A stretch of DNA of 50,996 nucleotides from Desulfurobacterium sp. (lineage in GTDB: Bacteria; Aquificota; Aquificia; Desulfurobacteriales; Desulfurobacteriaceae). Below the pieces are notes generated by a model that worked only from the letters and a program-made list of their open reading frames with translations, did not search any database and was not told where the DNA came from. Of this stretch, positions 33,239 to 41,567 are shown in pieces. The position numbers were made by a program, and so were the translations under genes. Where the stretch lies: NCBI GenBank assembly GCA_026988135.1, contig JALSLT010000059.1, forward strand, positions 1-50,996. The letters are read 5' to 3'. Every line of letters starts with the position of its first letter. The stretch's first letter is position 1.

Positions 33239-33757
33239 TTAATTGAAAGTTTCTCCATGAAGTGCTCTTACCATGGCAACTCTTCCTGTTCTTGCCATTT
33301 CTTTGATTCCCATTGGTTTTATAAGTTCTATAAATGCGTCAATCTGTTCTTCGTCTCCTGTTAGTTCGAGAGTGTAAGTGTCATCTGATATATCAACTAT
33401 TTGAGCTCCGAATATTGTTGCTACCCTCATGATTTCTTCTTTCTTTCCGGAGCTATCGGTATTTAGCCTTGCGATTAAGAGTTCTCTGTCAAGCTTTTTT
33501 TTATCTGTAAGGTCTCTTACTTTAAAGACATCAACAAGTCTTCTAAGTTGTTTTACTATCTGCTCAATTGTTTTCTCATCTCCCTGAGCTACCATTGTCA
33601 GTCTTGATATTGTGGGGTCTTCTGTGTGTCCAACATTAAGGCTTTCAATATTGTATCCTCTTGCGCTAAATAATTCTACGATTCTTGCCAGTGCACCGGG
33701 ATGGTTTTCAACCAAAACACTTATTATATGTTTTCTTTCCTTTCCCTTTTTTTTCAT
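33239..33757 (-). CDS. ilvH: Acetolactate synthase small (regulatory) subunit
   Basis: A 172-residue regulatory subunit of acetohydroxyacid synthase that enhances activity and gives valine feedback inhibition. The N-terminal ACT domain has ISVLVENHPGALARIVELF, SARGYNIESLNVG and ISRLTMVAQGD. The C-terminal half has ALIKV-type LLIARL and VDISDDTYTLELTGDEEQID. It lies nine bases after ilvB and 16 before ilvC, in the common ilvBHC order. Length is typical. Confidence 0.96.
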   Translation of the reverse strand: MKKKGKERKHIISVLVENHPGALARIVELFSARGYNIESLNVGHTEDPTISRLTMVAQGDEKTIEQIVKQLRRLVDVFKVRDLTDKKKLDRELLIARLNTDSSGKKEEIMRVATIFGAQIVDISDDTYTLELTGDEEQIDAFIELIKPMGIKEMARTGRVAMVRALHGETFN

Positions 33758-33766
33758 AGCTACCTC

Positions 33767-35506
33767 TTAGCCAACGGCTTTTTTGGAATTTTTTCCGTAC
33801 TTGGGAAGTATCATTTCACTTATTGCTGCTCCTGGAGGAACCATCGGAAAAACATCTTCTTCTCTGTTTACGACAAAGTCTATAACAACGGGTCTGTCAT
33901 TTATACTCATAGCCTCTTTCAGGACTTTTTCAACATCCTCCGGTTTTTCGGCTCTAAGTCCGATTCCTCCCATACTTTCTGTTAGTTTAACAAAGTCCGG
34001 TTGGAACTCAATATCAACCTGTGAATAGTTTCTGTCGTAGAATATTCCTTGCCACTGACGAACCATTCCCAAATATCTATTATTGAGAACGGCTATTTTT
34101 ACGGGTATTTTATAGTGAGAAGCTGTAATTATTTCCTGCATATTCATCTGAAAACTTCCGTCTCCGGAAATACAAAATACGGTTTTGTCAGGATTTCCTA
34201 TTTGTGCTCCTATTGCAGCCGGAACACCGTATCCCATTGTTCCAAGTCCTCCTGAGGTGGCAAGCTGTTTTGGCCTTTTGTATTTGTAATATTGGGCTGC
34301 CCACATTTGATGCTGTCCAACATCCGTTGCTATTATTGCGTCTCCCTGCGTTATTTCATATATCTTCTCTATGACGAATTGAGGTTTTATCACAACATCA
34401 CTTGGTTCATAGTAAAGTGGGTACTTTACTTTCCAGTGCTGGATAGTGTCCATCCATCTATCTCTTTCAATGGATACTTCTCTATTTTTCATAATCTGTT
34501 TTTCGATTTCAGTGAGTAATTCTTCAAGAACGAATTTTGCATCCCCAACTATTGGGATATTGGCTTCTTTTACTTTACCTATTTCGGCACTGTCAACGTC
34601 TATATGTATAATTTTTGCGTTGGGTGCAAATTCGGATACTTTTCCTGTTACTCTGTCATCAAATCTGGCGCCAACTGCGATAAGCAGGTCGCATTCGGTT
34701 ATGGCTGTGTTGGCTGCATATGTGCCATGCATTCCAAGCATTCCAAGAAAATAGGGATGTGTTCCGGGAACGGCACCGAGTCCCATGAGAGTTGTTGTTA
34801 CCGGTATGGTAACAAATTCGGCAAGTTTAAGGATTAAGTCCGAAGCATTGGCTTTTATAACTCCTCCACCAACATATAAAATCGGTCTTTTCGCCTGAGA
34901 TATTGCTTTTGCCGCCCTTTTAATCTGTCCGGGGTGTCCTTTTTTGACAGGCTTGTAACTTCTTGTCTGAATAGGTGATTTGTATTCTTTATCAAAAAAA
35001 TCGGTAATACTTTTCATTACGTCTTTTGGAAGGTCAACAAGAACAACTCCGGGCCTTCCTGTTTTTGCTATGTGAAATGCCTTTTTTATCATATCCGTAA
35101 GGTCGTTTACATTTTTAACCAAGAAGTTGTGTTTTGTTATCGGCCTTGTTATACCAACTGTATCAACTTCCTGGAATGCGTCATTTCCTATCATGAATGT
35201 GGGTACATTTCCTGTAAATGCTACAATAGGGACAGAGTCTATCTGTGCAGTTGCAAGTCCTGTTACAAGGTTTGTTGCTCCCGGTCCCGATGTAGCAAAA
35301 CATACACTTACTTTTCCGGTTGTTCTTGCGTAACCGTCAGCTGCATGGGTAGCTCCCTGCTCGTGTCTGGCAAGTATATGTTTTAAAGGCGTATAGGCGA
35401 GTCTATCGTAGATGTCAAGAACAGCACCTCCGGGATACCCGAAAATGTATTCCGTTCCTTCAAGCTTTAAAGCTTCTAATAGTATTTCCGCGCCGGAAAG
35501 TTTCAT
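33767..35506 (-). CDS. ilvB: Acetolactate synthase large (catalytic) subunit
   Basis: A 579-residue ThDP/FAD enzyme that condenses two pyruvates, or pyruvate with 2-oxobutyrate. The catalytic Glu is in the YPGGAVLDIYD/RHEQGATHAADGYAR region, FAD and central-domain motifs include VGARFDDRVTG, and the ThDP-Mg site is ISGDGSFQMNMQE...NNRYLGMVRQWQ. A consensus-like promoter lies about 60 bp upstream. The leader is only about 50 bases, too short for a classical attenuation peptide. It is the first gene of the ilvBHC operon. Confidence 0.97.
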   Translation of the reverse strand: MKLSGAEILLEALKLEGTEYIFGYPGGAVLDIYDRLAYTPLKHILARHEQGATHAADGYARTTGKVSVCFATSGPGATNLVTGLATAQIDSVPIVAFTGNVPTFMIGNDAFQEVDTVGITRPITKHNFLVKNVNDLTDMIKKAFHIAKTGRPGVVLVDLPKDVMKSITDFFDKEYKSPIQTRSYKPVKKGHPGQIKRAAKAISQAKRPILYVGGGVIKANASDLILKLAEFVTIPVTTTLMGLGAVPGTHPYFLGMLGMHGTYAANTAITECDLLIAVGARFDDRVTGKVSEFAPNAKIIHIDVDSAEIGKVKEANIPIVGDAKFVLEELLTEIEKQIMKNREVSIERDRWMDTIQHWKVKYPLYYEPSDVVIKPQFVIEKIYEITQGDAIIATDVGQHQMWAAQYYKYKRPKQLATSGGLGTMGYGVPAAIGAQIGNPDKTVFCISGDGSFQMNMQEIITASHYKIPVKIAVLNNRYLGMVRQWQGIFYDRNYSQVDIEFQPDFVKLTESMGGIGLRAEKPEDVEKVLKEAMSINDRPVVIDFVVNREEDVFPMVPPGAAISEMILPKYGKNSKKAVG

Positions 35507-35563
35507 TTTTCTGCCTCCTAATTTTTCGGCAAGAGGTTAAAACAGTTGATAAAGGTGAATAAT

Positions 35564-35592
35564 ATCATAAAATCTTTAGAGTTTATACACAA
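35564..35592 (-). promoter_or_regulatory. Probable ilvB promoter
   Basis: On the minus strand a -35 TTGTGT (35587-35592) and -10 TATGAT (35564-35569) are 17 bp apart. The start of transcription would fall near 35557, about 50 bases before the ilvB ATG. The divergent TrpE/PabB-like gene begins at 35620, so the two genes share this short control region. Confidence 0.55.
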
Positions 35593-35619
35593 GTGACTAA
35601 TTTGGGAGGTGTTCCGTTT

Positions 35620-36903
35620 ATGCTTATAAATGGCGGTTGGTTTACTCCTGATACTGTTTTTGAAAAATTGCTGGTGGCAGGATTTCCCGTTAAACTTTTC
35701 CTGGATTCGGCATATATAGATGGGAAAGTTGGTAGATATTCGTTTATATGTATCGGTGAGAAAGAAAAACTTATCGTTAGGAATAGTTCATATGGTTTTT
35801 TACGATTGAAAGAATTTTATAAAGAAATGAAGAAGCGATATAAAGATTTATTTGGTATTTTTGGATACTTTTCTTATGACGCTGTTCGTTATGTAGAAAA
35901 TTTACCTAATGTTGCTGTTAATGATGTAGGTATGCCTGAAATTTCGTTTTTTCTTCCTGATACCGTAATAGTTTTTGATAATCTTGAAAAACGTATCAAT
36001 ATATTTGGAGAAACTGATTGTAAAGACTTGTTCAATACTGCTTCTTTTTCCGATAGTTTCCATGAGGAATTTTCTTTAAAATTTACCGGGTTTAATATGA
36101 GCAAAGATTATTTTATTAGTTCCGTTGAAAAAATAAAAAAATATATAGAGGCTGGAGATACGTTTCAGGTTAACTTTTCTCAACGTATAGAATTTTCTTT
36201 TTCCGGTTTGCCTATTGAATTATATAGAAAAGTAAAAAGAATGAATCCTTCTCCTTTTTCCTTTTATATGGATATGGATGGTTATGTGGCTGTTTCCTGT
36301 TCTCCGGAAAGGTTGATACGAAAAGTTAATTCTGTAATAGAAACAAGGCCTATTGCCGGGACACGAAAACGGGGGAAAAACAGAACCGAGGATGTTTTTC
36401 TTTCCAGGGAGCTTCTCCTTTCTGAAAAAGAGAAAGCCGAGCATATAATGCTTGTTGACCTTGAAAGGAACGATATGGGAAAAGTTGCTAAATTCGGAAC
36501 GGTCCAGGTTGATGAATTGATGACGATAGAGAAATATTCACATGTCATTCACATAGTTTCCAATGTGATAGGAAAAGTTGATAAGGATGTTCATCCTGTG
36601 GATATAGTAAAAGCGATGTTTCCCGGAGGTACGATAACAGGTGCTCCCAAGGTGAGGACTATGGAAATTATTGAGGAGCTCGAACCGACTCGCAGGGCTT
36701 TATATACAGGATCCGTAGGATATTTCGGTTTCGATGGAAATTTTGATTTTAATATTGTTATAAGGACAATGCTTATGAAAAAAAATCGAGCTTATCTTCA
36801 GGTGGGAGCAGGAGTTGTCTGGGATTCCGTACCTGAGAAGGAGTATGAGGAGACACTTAACAAAGCAAGGGCATTTCTTGAGGTGGGAGATATTAGGGTT
36901 TAA
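35620..36903 (+). CDS. Chorismate-utilising enzyme, anthranilate/aminodeoxychorismate synthase component I
   Basis: A 427-residue chorismate-binding-family protein. The catalytic half shows AGDTFQVNFSQRI, the FYMDMDGYVAVSCSPE strand pair, ETRPIAGTRKRG, HIMLVDLERNDMG, GGTITGAPKVRTMEIIEELE and the QVGAGVVWDSVPEKEYEET end. The length, shorter than the usual near-500-residue TrpE, is closer to PabB, while PIAGTR is the TrpE-like form (many PabB have PIKGT). I cannot decide between tryptophan and folate synthesis. No glutamine amidotransferase gene is adjacent. The ATG at 35620 has GGGAGGT upstream; a GTG at 35593 would overlap that site. Confidence 0.87.
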   Translation: MLINGGWFTPDTVFEKLLVAGFPVKLFLDSAYIDGKVGRYSFICIGEKEKLIVRNSSYGFLRLKEFYKEMKKRYKDLFGIFGYFSYDAVRYVENLPNVAVNDVGMPEISFFLPDTVIVFDNLEKRINIFGETDCKDLFNTASFSDSFHEEFSLKFTGFNMSKDYFISSVEKIKKYIEAGDTFQVNFSQRIEFSFSGLPIELYRKVKRMNPSPFSFYMDMDGYVAVSCSPERLIRKVNSVIETRPIAGTRKRGKNRTEDVFLSRELLLSEKEKAEHIMLVDLERNDMGKVAKFGTVQVDELMTIEKYSHVIHIVSNVIGKVDKDVHPVDIVKAMFPGGTITGAPKVRTMEIIEELEPTRRALYTGSVGYFGFDGNFDFNIVIRTMLMKKNRAYLQVGAGVVWDSVPEKEYEETLNKARAFLEVGDIRV

Positions 36904-36925
36904 TGCCGGGATATATATCCCGGCA
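36904..36925. terminator. Convergent hairpin between the chorismate enzyme and the RHH gene
   Basis: A 22-bp perfect palindrome, TGCCGGGATAT plus its reverse complement, lies directly after the stop of the plus-strand gene and eight bases before the end of the minus-strand gene. Neither side has a strong T run. It is probably a shared hairpin terminator. Confidence 0.6.
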
Positions 36926-36933
36926 AAGTAGAA

Positions 36934-37167
36934 TTATTGTCCCTCTTCTTTAATCTCTTCTTTTTCCTTTTTTATACCGTCAATAAGTTGTGTTAATTCC
37001 GCTACTGTAGAGTTTTCGAGCCTTTCTTCAAGGATTGTTTTAATGAGCTTGTTTAATTTTAACTCATTATTTCCTGCAATTCCATAGAGTATATAGTACG
37101 TCTTTTTGGGTAGTGAAACTTTTACTGCTTTGTTGGTTCTTTTTCCAGGCTTTCTTCCTCTTACCAT
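36934..37167 (-). CDS. Small ribbon-helix-helix-like DNA-binding protein
   Basis: A 77-residue protein with a very basic N terminus (RGRKPGKRTNK, reminiscent of an AT-hook). Then come a strand-like AVKVSLPKKTYYILYGIA and a helix LKLNKLIKTILEERLE, the layout of MetJ/Arc/CopG regulators, and an acidic Lys/Glu tail. A GGAGGA ribosome site precedes the ATG. It diverges from a radical SAM gene across a 238-bp gap holding three copies of an A-tract repeat, a plausible set of operators. It has no partner toxin, so it looks like a stand-alone regulator. Family call is by pattern, moderately sure. Confidence 0.65.
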   Translation of the reverse strand: MVRGRKPGKRTNKAVKVSLPKKTYYILYGIAGNNELKLNKLIKTILEERLENSTVAELTQLIDGIKKEKEEIKEEGQ

Positions 37168-37184
37168 AATTCCTCCTTGTAAAT

Positions 37185-37370
37185 TAAAAAACTATAGGCT
37201 ACTAATTTAAAGTTTTATGGGTAAAATTCAACTGTTTTAAATAAAAAACTATAAACTTGTATCACTTCTTGAATAAAAATAAATTTATTGTTGTTACTTA
37301 TTTTTTGGAAATGTCTTCCAACTTAAAGATAATATCAACCATTTTGGTTTTAAGTCTAAAAAGCTATAAT
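37185..37370. repeat. Three direct TAAAAA(A/G)CTATA repeats in a divergent promoter region
   Basis: Copies are TAAAAAACTATAG (37185-37197), TAAAAAACTATAA (37242-37254) and TAAAAAGCTATAAT (37357-37370). The first two are 57 bp apart start to start. The third includes TATAAT (37365-37370), the best -10 for the radical SAM gene 35 bp downstream; the -35 is weak. The first copy lies just upstream of the ribosome site of the RHH gene. The spacing and position suggest binding sites for that regulator. Confidence 0.6.
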
Positions 37371-37405
37371 TTCATTTGCAAATTTAGTTTTACGGAGAGT
37401 GAAGT

Positions 37406-38491
37406 ATGAAAAATGAAGAATTTCTTCCCAAGTGGCTTGCATGGGAAATAACAAGAAGATGTAACCTTAATTGTATCCATTGTCGTTCCTCTTCCACCAT
37501 GGAATCTGAAGAAGGAGAGTTTACCTTTGAAGAAGCAAAAAAACTGATGGATGATATAGCTACAGTGTCAAAACCTACTATTGTTCTGACAGGTGGAGAG
37601 CCACTTTTGAGGAAAGATGTTTTTGATATTGCCGCTTACGGAACAGAAGAAGGTTTTAGAATGTGTATTGCCACAAACGGTTCTTTGATAGACGATACTG
37701 TGTGTAAAGATATGAAGAGAACGGGTATCCGAATTGTTTCTCTATCTCTTGATGGTTCAACTCCTGAAACTCATGACGATTTTAGGAAGCAGCCAGGGGC
37801 TTTTGATGCTGTTGTAAATGCAGTAGAGCATTTTAAACGTCATGATATTCCCTTCCTTATAAATTCATCTTTTACAAAAAGAAACGCTTTTGACATTCCC
37901 AATGTTTATAAAAAGGCAAGGGAACTTGGTGCAAAAGCGTGGTATATGTTTCTTGTTCTTCCTGTTGGAAGGGGAGAGGAAGCAAATGAGGAGCTTTTAA
38001 ATGCAGATGAGGCAAATTACTGGCTTAACTGGCACTATGAGCTTGAAAAAGATTTGATTTTAAAAGGTGATAGTACTATTCTTGTTCGTCCAACGTGTGC
38101 TCCCCACTATTACAGAATTTTCAGGCAGAATGCTAAAAGGGATGGTCTTGATTTGGAAAGGCGAAATCTTGTTTTTGGAACAGGTGGTGGAAAGGGCTGT
38201 GTGGCGGGACAATCTATCGCTCTTATAGACTGCCACGGCTGGCTTAAACCCTGCAGTTATTTTCCTATTTCCGATGTCAATGTGTTTGATACTCCTTTCA
38301 GCAAAGCCTGGTTTGAATCAAAGATTATGCAGGATATGAGAAAGATAGATGAGTTTAAAGGAAGGTGTGGAGAGTGTGAGTATCTTAAAATCTGTAATGG
38401 TTGCAGAGTAAGGGCTTACTGGAAATATGGAGATTATATGGAAGAAGACCCTGTGTGTGATTATGTTCCTGTTAAAATAAGGAAAGGATGA
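37406..38491 (+). CDS. Radical SAM/SPASM protein, AhbD/NirJ-like
   Basis: A 361-residue radical SAM enzyme. The cluster motif is C19-x3-C23-x2-C26 (TRRCNLNCIHC), followed by TGGEPLLR for SAM binding. The C-terminal SPASM region has GTGGGKGCVAGQ with C265, C276, PC283 and then C321, C324, C330, C333 and C351, so auxiliary iron-sulfur clusters are likely. The GGGKGCVAGQ...PCSYFP and CGECEYLKICNGCRVRAYW pattern is that of AhbC, AhbD and NirJ, which alter propionate or acetate side chains of tetrapyrroles. hemE lies 1.4 kb downstream, which supports a tetrapyrrole role. A peptide-modifying SPASM enzyme is the alternative. A GGAGAG ribosome site precedes the ATG. Confidence 0.83.
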   Translation: MKNEEFLPKWLAWEITRRCNLNCIHCRSSSTMESEEGEFTFEEAKKLMDDIATVSKPTIVLTGGEPLLRKDVFDIAAYGTEEGFRMCIATNGSLIDDTVCKDMKRTGIRIVSLSLDGSTPETHDDFRKQPGAFDAVVNAVEHFKRHDIPFLINSSFTKRNAFDIPNVYKKARELGAKAWYMFLVLPVGRGEEANEELLNADEANYWLNWHYELEKDLILKGDSTILVRPTCAPHYYRIFRQNAKRDGLDLERRNLVFGTGGGKGCVAGQSIALIDCHGWLKPCSYFPISDVNVFDTPFSKAWFESKIMQDMRKIDEFKGRCGECEYLKICNGCRVRAYWKYGDYMEEDPVCDYVPVKIRKG

Positions 38492-38509
38492 ACATCCTTT
38501 CCTTATTTT
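38474..38509. terminator. Bidirectional terminator between radical SAM and lipoprotein genes
   Basis: A 17-bp perfect stem, AAAATAAGGAAAGGATG (38474-38490) and its complement (38493-38509), surrounds the stop codon of the radical SAM gene. The A-tract/T-tract at either end makes it work on both strands. It closes both convergent genes. Confidence 0.9.
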
Positions 38510-38519
38510 AAATTTGGAT

Positions 38520-39776
38520 TTACGGCCGTGGTGTTGATTGATCTCCTGAAGTATTGTTTTCAAAAGTATTATTATAAGTCGGGTTTGTATAATCTTTACT
38601 ACTAAGAGAAGATTTCCATCCTCTTATGATTCCATAAGCAGCACTTTCCCTTATGGTGGTGTTGTATATGTTTAAAACGTTAACAGCATTATCTATTACT
38701 AAAATATTTCCATCATCATTAGTAGCACTACTGTACCCTGAATATTCTGAATCTCTACCTCCGTATTCTACCGTGCAGTTTTCAAGGAGTCCTTCTGTAA
38801 GTGCATTTTCAAAAATGATTCCTACCCATTGACCTTTTGCCTTGTTTATAGTTGTAAAAGTTGAGTTGTAGGCTTTAAGACCTCCTTCGTAATTGCCAAT
38901 TTTTATACAACTTTCTCCTGCCATTATTACGGTTGTATTTTTTATTTCAAGAGTCGGTGCAGGTGGATCTCCATTGTTGTCCACGTAAAGATCTCCGTTT
39001 ACATAGTATGGAACTCCGACATTTTCCCACGTTCCACTATCTGTAACTTTCCATCCATCACCAGAACCAAGCTGTGTATTAACCAAAATATAGTTTTGTC
39101 CGTTTCCTGTATATTCACCAGGTTTAACGGTAGAAGCAAAATTAGCAGGAATACTTATAGGGAAACCAGTGCAATTTGTTATGGTGTTGTTTATAGAACC
39201 TTGAGCAAATCCGTTTCCGCCGGTAAAAAGAATTCCAATGTCGGCACTTTCTGTTATTTTTGAATTGAGAATTTTTATATTTATCAGAGCACCATCAGCT
39301 ATTATAGCTGCATCTCCAAGACTATAACCAGAATCACCACCTGCGTACATTATTGTTGCATTTGAAATATAAGAAGAGGAAAGTGCCTGATCTTCAAAAA
39401 TAATTCCCGTCCAGTACCCCTTTGTGGGAGATGGTGAGTTTGCGGTGATTGTTACGGGTCTGTCAGATGTTCCGTTTAAAATTAGTCCACCAGGATTTCC
39501 GCTTCCTACATAGATTGCGTATCCTTTGTTAACTTTTATTGTTGTATTTGCTTCAACTTTTAAGGTTGCACCTGATGCGTTTTTTATATACAGGTCTCCA
39601 TCAATTACATGGGTGCATGTATCGTTCCATGTGGTGTCGGTTGATATTGTTTCATTGTGATAACAGATTCTTTCCGAAGATGCTGAAGCTGGTACTTCTG
39701 TGTCGCCTCCGCCACCGCAAGAAGCTGTTAAAAGCAGTAGTGAAATCCCAGAAAGAACAAGAAATTGCTTTTTCAT
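38520..39776 (-). CDS. Surface lipoprotein with duplicated beta-helix repeats
   Basis: A 418-residue protein with a lipoprotein signal (LLLLTASC, Cys20 as the lipidated residue) followed by a Gly-rich spacer. The rest looks like right-handed parallel beta-helix with many Asn/Thr/Gly turns. Two homologous halves are visible: YWTGIIFEDQ...IMYAGGDSGYS (about 122-153) and QWVGIIFENA...VEYGGRDSEYSGYS (about 316-348), each preceded by an INGD/VNGDLYV-type strand. It has no recognised catalytic residues. An AAGGAGG precedes the ATG. It probably sits at the outer membrane or cell surface as an adhesin or polysaccharide-binding protein; function unknown. Confidence 0.75.
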   Translation of the reverse strand: MKKQFLVLSGISLLLLTASCGGGGDTEVPASASSERICYHNETISTDTTWNDTCTHVIDGDLYIKNASGATLKVEANTTIKVNKGYAIYVGSGNPGGLILNGTSDRPVTITANSPSPTKGYWTGIIFEDQALSSSYISNATIMYAGGDSGYSLGDAAIIADGALINIKILNSKITESADIGILFTGGNGFAQGSINNTITNCTGFPISIPANFASTVKPGEYTGNGQNYILVNTQLGSGDGWKVTDSGTWENVGVPYYVNGDLYVDNNGDPPAPTLEIKNTTVIMAGESCIKIGNYEGGLKAYNSTFTTINKAKGQWVGIIFENALTEGLLENCTVEYGGRDSEYSGYSSATNDDGNILVIDNAVNVLNIYNTTIRESAAYGIIRGWKSSLSSKDYTNPTYNNTFENNTSGDQSTPRP

Positions 39777-39842
39777 AAAGTCCTCCTTAAATATTGTTTG
39801 GTTGGTCGGTTTGCTTGTTAAGTTTTAGCATTAACAATACTT

Positions 39843-39906
39843 ATTATATAAAGTTTATCAGAAAATTTTAATGCTTCTTATTTAACGGTAGTTTGTTTGC
39901 TATAAT
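39843..39906. promoter_or_regulatory. Divergent promoters of the beta-helix lipoprotein and hemE
   Basis: On the minus strand a -10 TATAAT (plus-strand 39843-39848) precedes the lipoprotein, with only a weak -35. On the plus strand an extended -10, TGCTATAAT ending at 39906, lies about 38 bp before the hemE ATG. The same TTGCTATAAT string recurs before the lipoprotein gene at 46425. Confidence 0.55.
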
Positions 39907-39943
39907 TCACTTTAAATTTTAGATTACAGTGCAGGAGAAATCT

Positions 39944-40978
39944 ATGAAAGACCATCCGATTTTAAAAGCTGCTCGTGGTGAAAAGTCAGATTACGTTCCG
40001 ATATGGATTATGAGGCAGGCAGGAAGATATTCTGCAAAATACAGAGAGATAAGGGCGAATGCAGGTTCGTTTATGGATTTATGTAGAAATCCGAAACTTG
40101 CCGCAGAGGTTACCCTTTTACCTATTCATGAAATAGGAGTTGATGCAGCTATTCTTTTTTCTGATATTTTTGTTCCTGTTGAAAAAATGGGTATAAATAT
40201 TGATTTTGTTTCTGGTAAGGGACCTGTTCTTTCTCCAGTTGTTAAAACGGTTGATGATGTGGAAGCTTTAAAAGTTCCCGAACCGGAAAAGGACCTTCCT
40301 TACGTTATTGAAACTATACAGCTTATTAAGAAAAATTTAACAGACCGTCCTTTAATAGGATTTTCGGGAGCCCCTTTTACTCTTGCAAGTTATATCCTTG
40401 AAGGTGGAAGTACGAAAGATTATCTTGCTGCAAAAGCTACGATGTGGAATAGTCCCGAGTTGTGGGATAAGCTTATGACCAAACTTTCTGAGGTTGTTAC
40501 CAAATATCTCATTTCACAGATAGAAGCTGGAGTTGACCTTATCCAGATTTTTGATTCCTGGATGGGGGTTTTGTCTGCTGAAGATTATGAAAATCACGTT
40601 TTCCCTTATACTGAAAAAATAGTTAATTCCATAAGGGAGAAATATCCTGAAACACCTATTATTCACTTTGGTGTAAATAGTAGTCATCTTTTGGGAATAA
40701 ATAACAGGTTAAATGTTGATGTTATAGGGCTTGATTGGAGGACAGATATCTCTTCCACTATTGAAAAAATAGATAAATCGATTCAGGGAAATCTTGACCC
40801 TGTAGCTCTTTTTGCTGATGATAGAATAATTGTTGAAAAGGTTGAAAGGGTTGTAATGGAAGGAAAAAAGGCAAGGGGGCACATTTTTAATCTTGGACAC
40901 GGTATTCTTCCTAAAACAGACCCTACAAAAGCAAAGTTTTTAGTTGAAACCGTTCATAAAATAGGTAAAACCGTTTAA
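39944..40978 (+). CDS. hemE: Uroporphyrinogen decarboxylase
   Basis: A 344-residue enzyme converting uroporphyrinogen III to coproporphyrinogen III in heme synthesis. The N-terminal signature is WIMRQAGRYSAKYR with the substrate-binding Arg residues, followed by AILFSDIFVPVEKMG with the catalytic Asp, GFSGAPFTLASYILEGG, and FNLGHGILPKTDP with its C-terminal His. I take the ATG at 39944, five bases after AGGAGA; a GTG at 39929 overlaps that site. It has its own promoter and a strong terminator, so it is probably a single-gene unit. Confidence 0.97.
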   Translation: MKDHPILKAARGEKSDYVPIWIMRQAGRYSAKYREIRANAGSFMDLCRNPKLAAEVTLLPIHEIGVDAAILFSDIFVPVEKMGINIDFVSGKGPVLSPVVKTVDDVEALKVPEPEKDLPYVIETIQLIKKNLTDRPLIGFSGAPFTLASYILEGGSTKDYLAAKATMWNSPELWDKLMTKLSEVVTKYLISQIEAGVDLIQIFDSWMGVLSAEDYENHVFPYTEKIVNSIREKYPETPIIHFGVNSSHLLGINNRLNVDVIGLDWRTDISSTIEKIDKSIQGNLDPVALFADDRIIVEKVERVVMEGKKARGHIFNLGHGILPKTDPTKAKFLVETVHKIGKTV

Positions 40979-40990
40979 AATTTTTTATTT

Positions 40991-41022
40991 AAGCAGAGAC
41001 TGAAGCAGTTCTCTGCTTTTTT
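40991..41022 (+). terminator. Intrinsic terminator after hemE
   Basis: A 9-bp stem AAGCAGAGA/TCTCTGCTT (40991-41018), with a small CTG/CAG extension in the loop, is followed by six T residues. It lies 12 bases past the hemE stop. Confidence 0.9.
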
Positions 41023-41027
41023 AGATT

Positions 41028-41567
41028 TTAACTGTTTGTGGCAAATTCCCCGGATTTTTTGTTTAAAAGTTTTTCTATAATCACGCTCATTATTATTACA
41101 AAAATAACTGTTAGAATTAGTCTTGCAATCATAAATTTAAAACCCAAAAATTGCAATTCTACCATTTCCTGTGGAATTTTTATGCAAGCCCATGCGGAGA
41201 GAAAAGCGATAATACAGGAAATACTTGCCCCTTTTTTTAGTAGAGAGGAGGCAATAGGGAAAGCAACATAAAGGGGCCCCGTAGGAAGAGTCCCCATAAG
41301 TATGCCCAGGAAAATCGCTTTTATACCTGCTGTTTTTCCCAGATGTTTTACTATTAAATCGTTTGGAATAAATACGGAAAATAAACCCATAAGTATCATT
41401 ATTGCGGGAAGTATAGATATCATTTCAATAAAGAATTTCCATGAAATTGTTATTACGATTTCTCTTTTGGATGGAACCAGATAGAGTAAAACAACAGTTA
41501 TAATTACTGTTATAAGCAGTGCTATAAGGTCTTGTTTCATGTTTTTATTGTCATTACCGTTCTTCAT
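41028..41567 (-). CDS. Half-size permease, second repeat unit (PF03773-like)
   Basis: A 179-residue membrane protein with about five helices. The core VKHLGKTAGIKAIFLGILMG, LPTGPLYVAFPIASSLLKKG and AFLSAWACIKIPQ is the conserved half-repeat of the UPF0718/ArsP-type permeases. Its preceding gene encodes the matching other half, and the two genes overlap by 4 bp. Full-length family members carry both halves on one chain of about 300 residues, so the two products probably assemble as a heterodimer. The substrate is unknown; related proteins export organoarsenicals or are of unknown function. The gene faces hemE. Confidence 0.75.
   Translation of the reverse strand: MKNGNDNKNMKQDLIALLITVIITVVLLYLVPSKREIVITISWKFFIEMISILPAIMILMGLFSVFIPNDLIVKHLGKTAGIKAIFLGILMGTLPTGPLYVAFPIASSLLKKGASISCIIAFLSAWACIKIPQEMVELQFLGFKFMIARLILTVIFVIIMSVIIEKLLNKKSGEFATNS

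Noticed and set aside
35507..35563. Attenuator or T-box leader before ilvB
   Set aside because: The leader is about 50 bases, with no leader peptide, no antiterminator stems and no T-box sequence.
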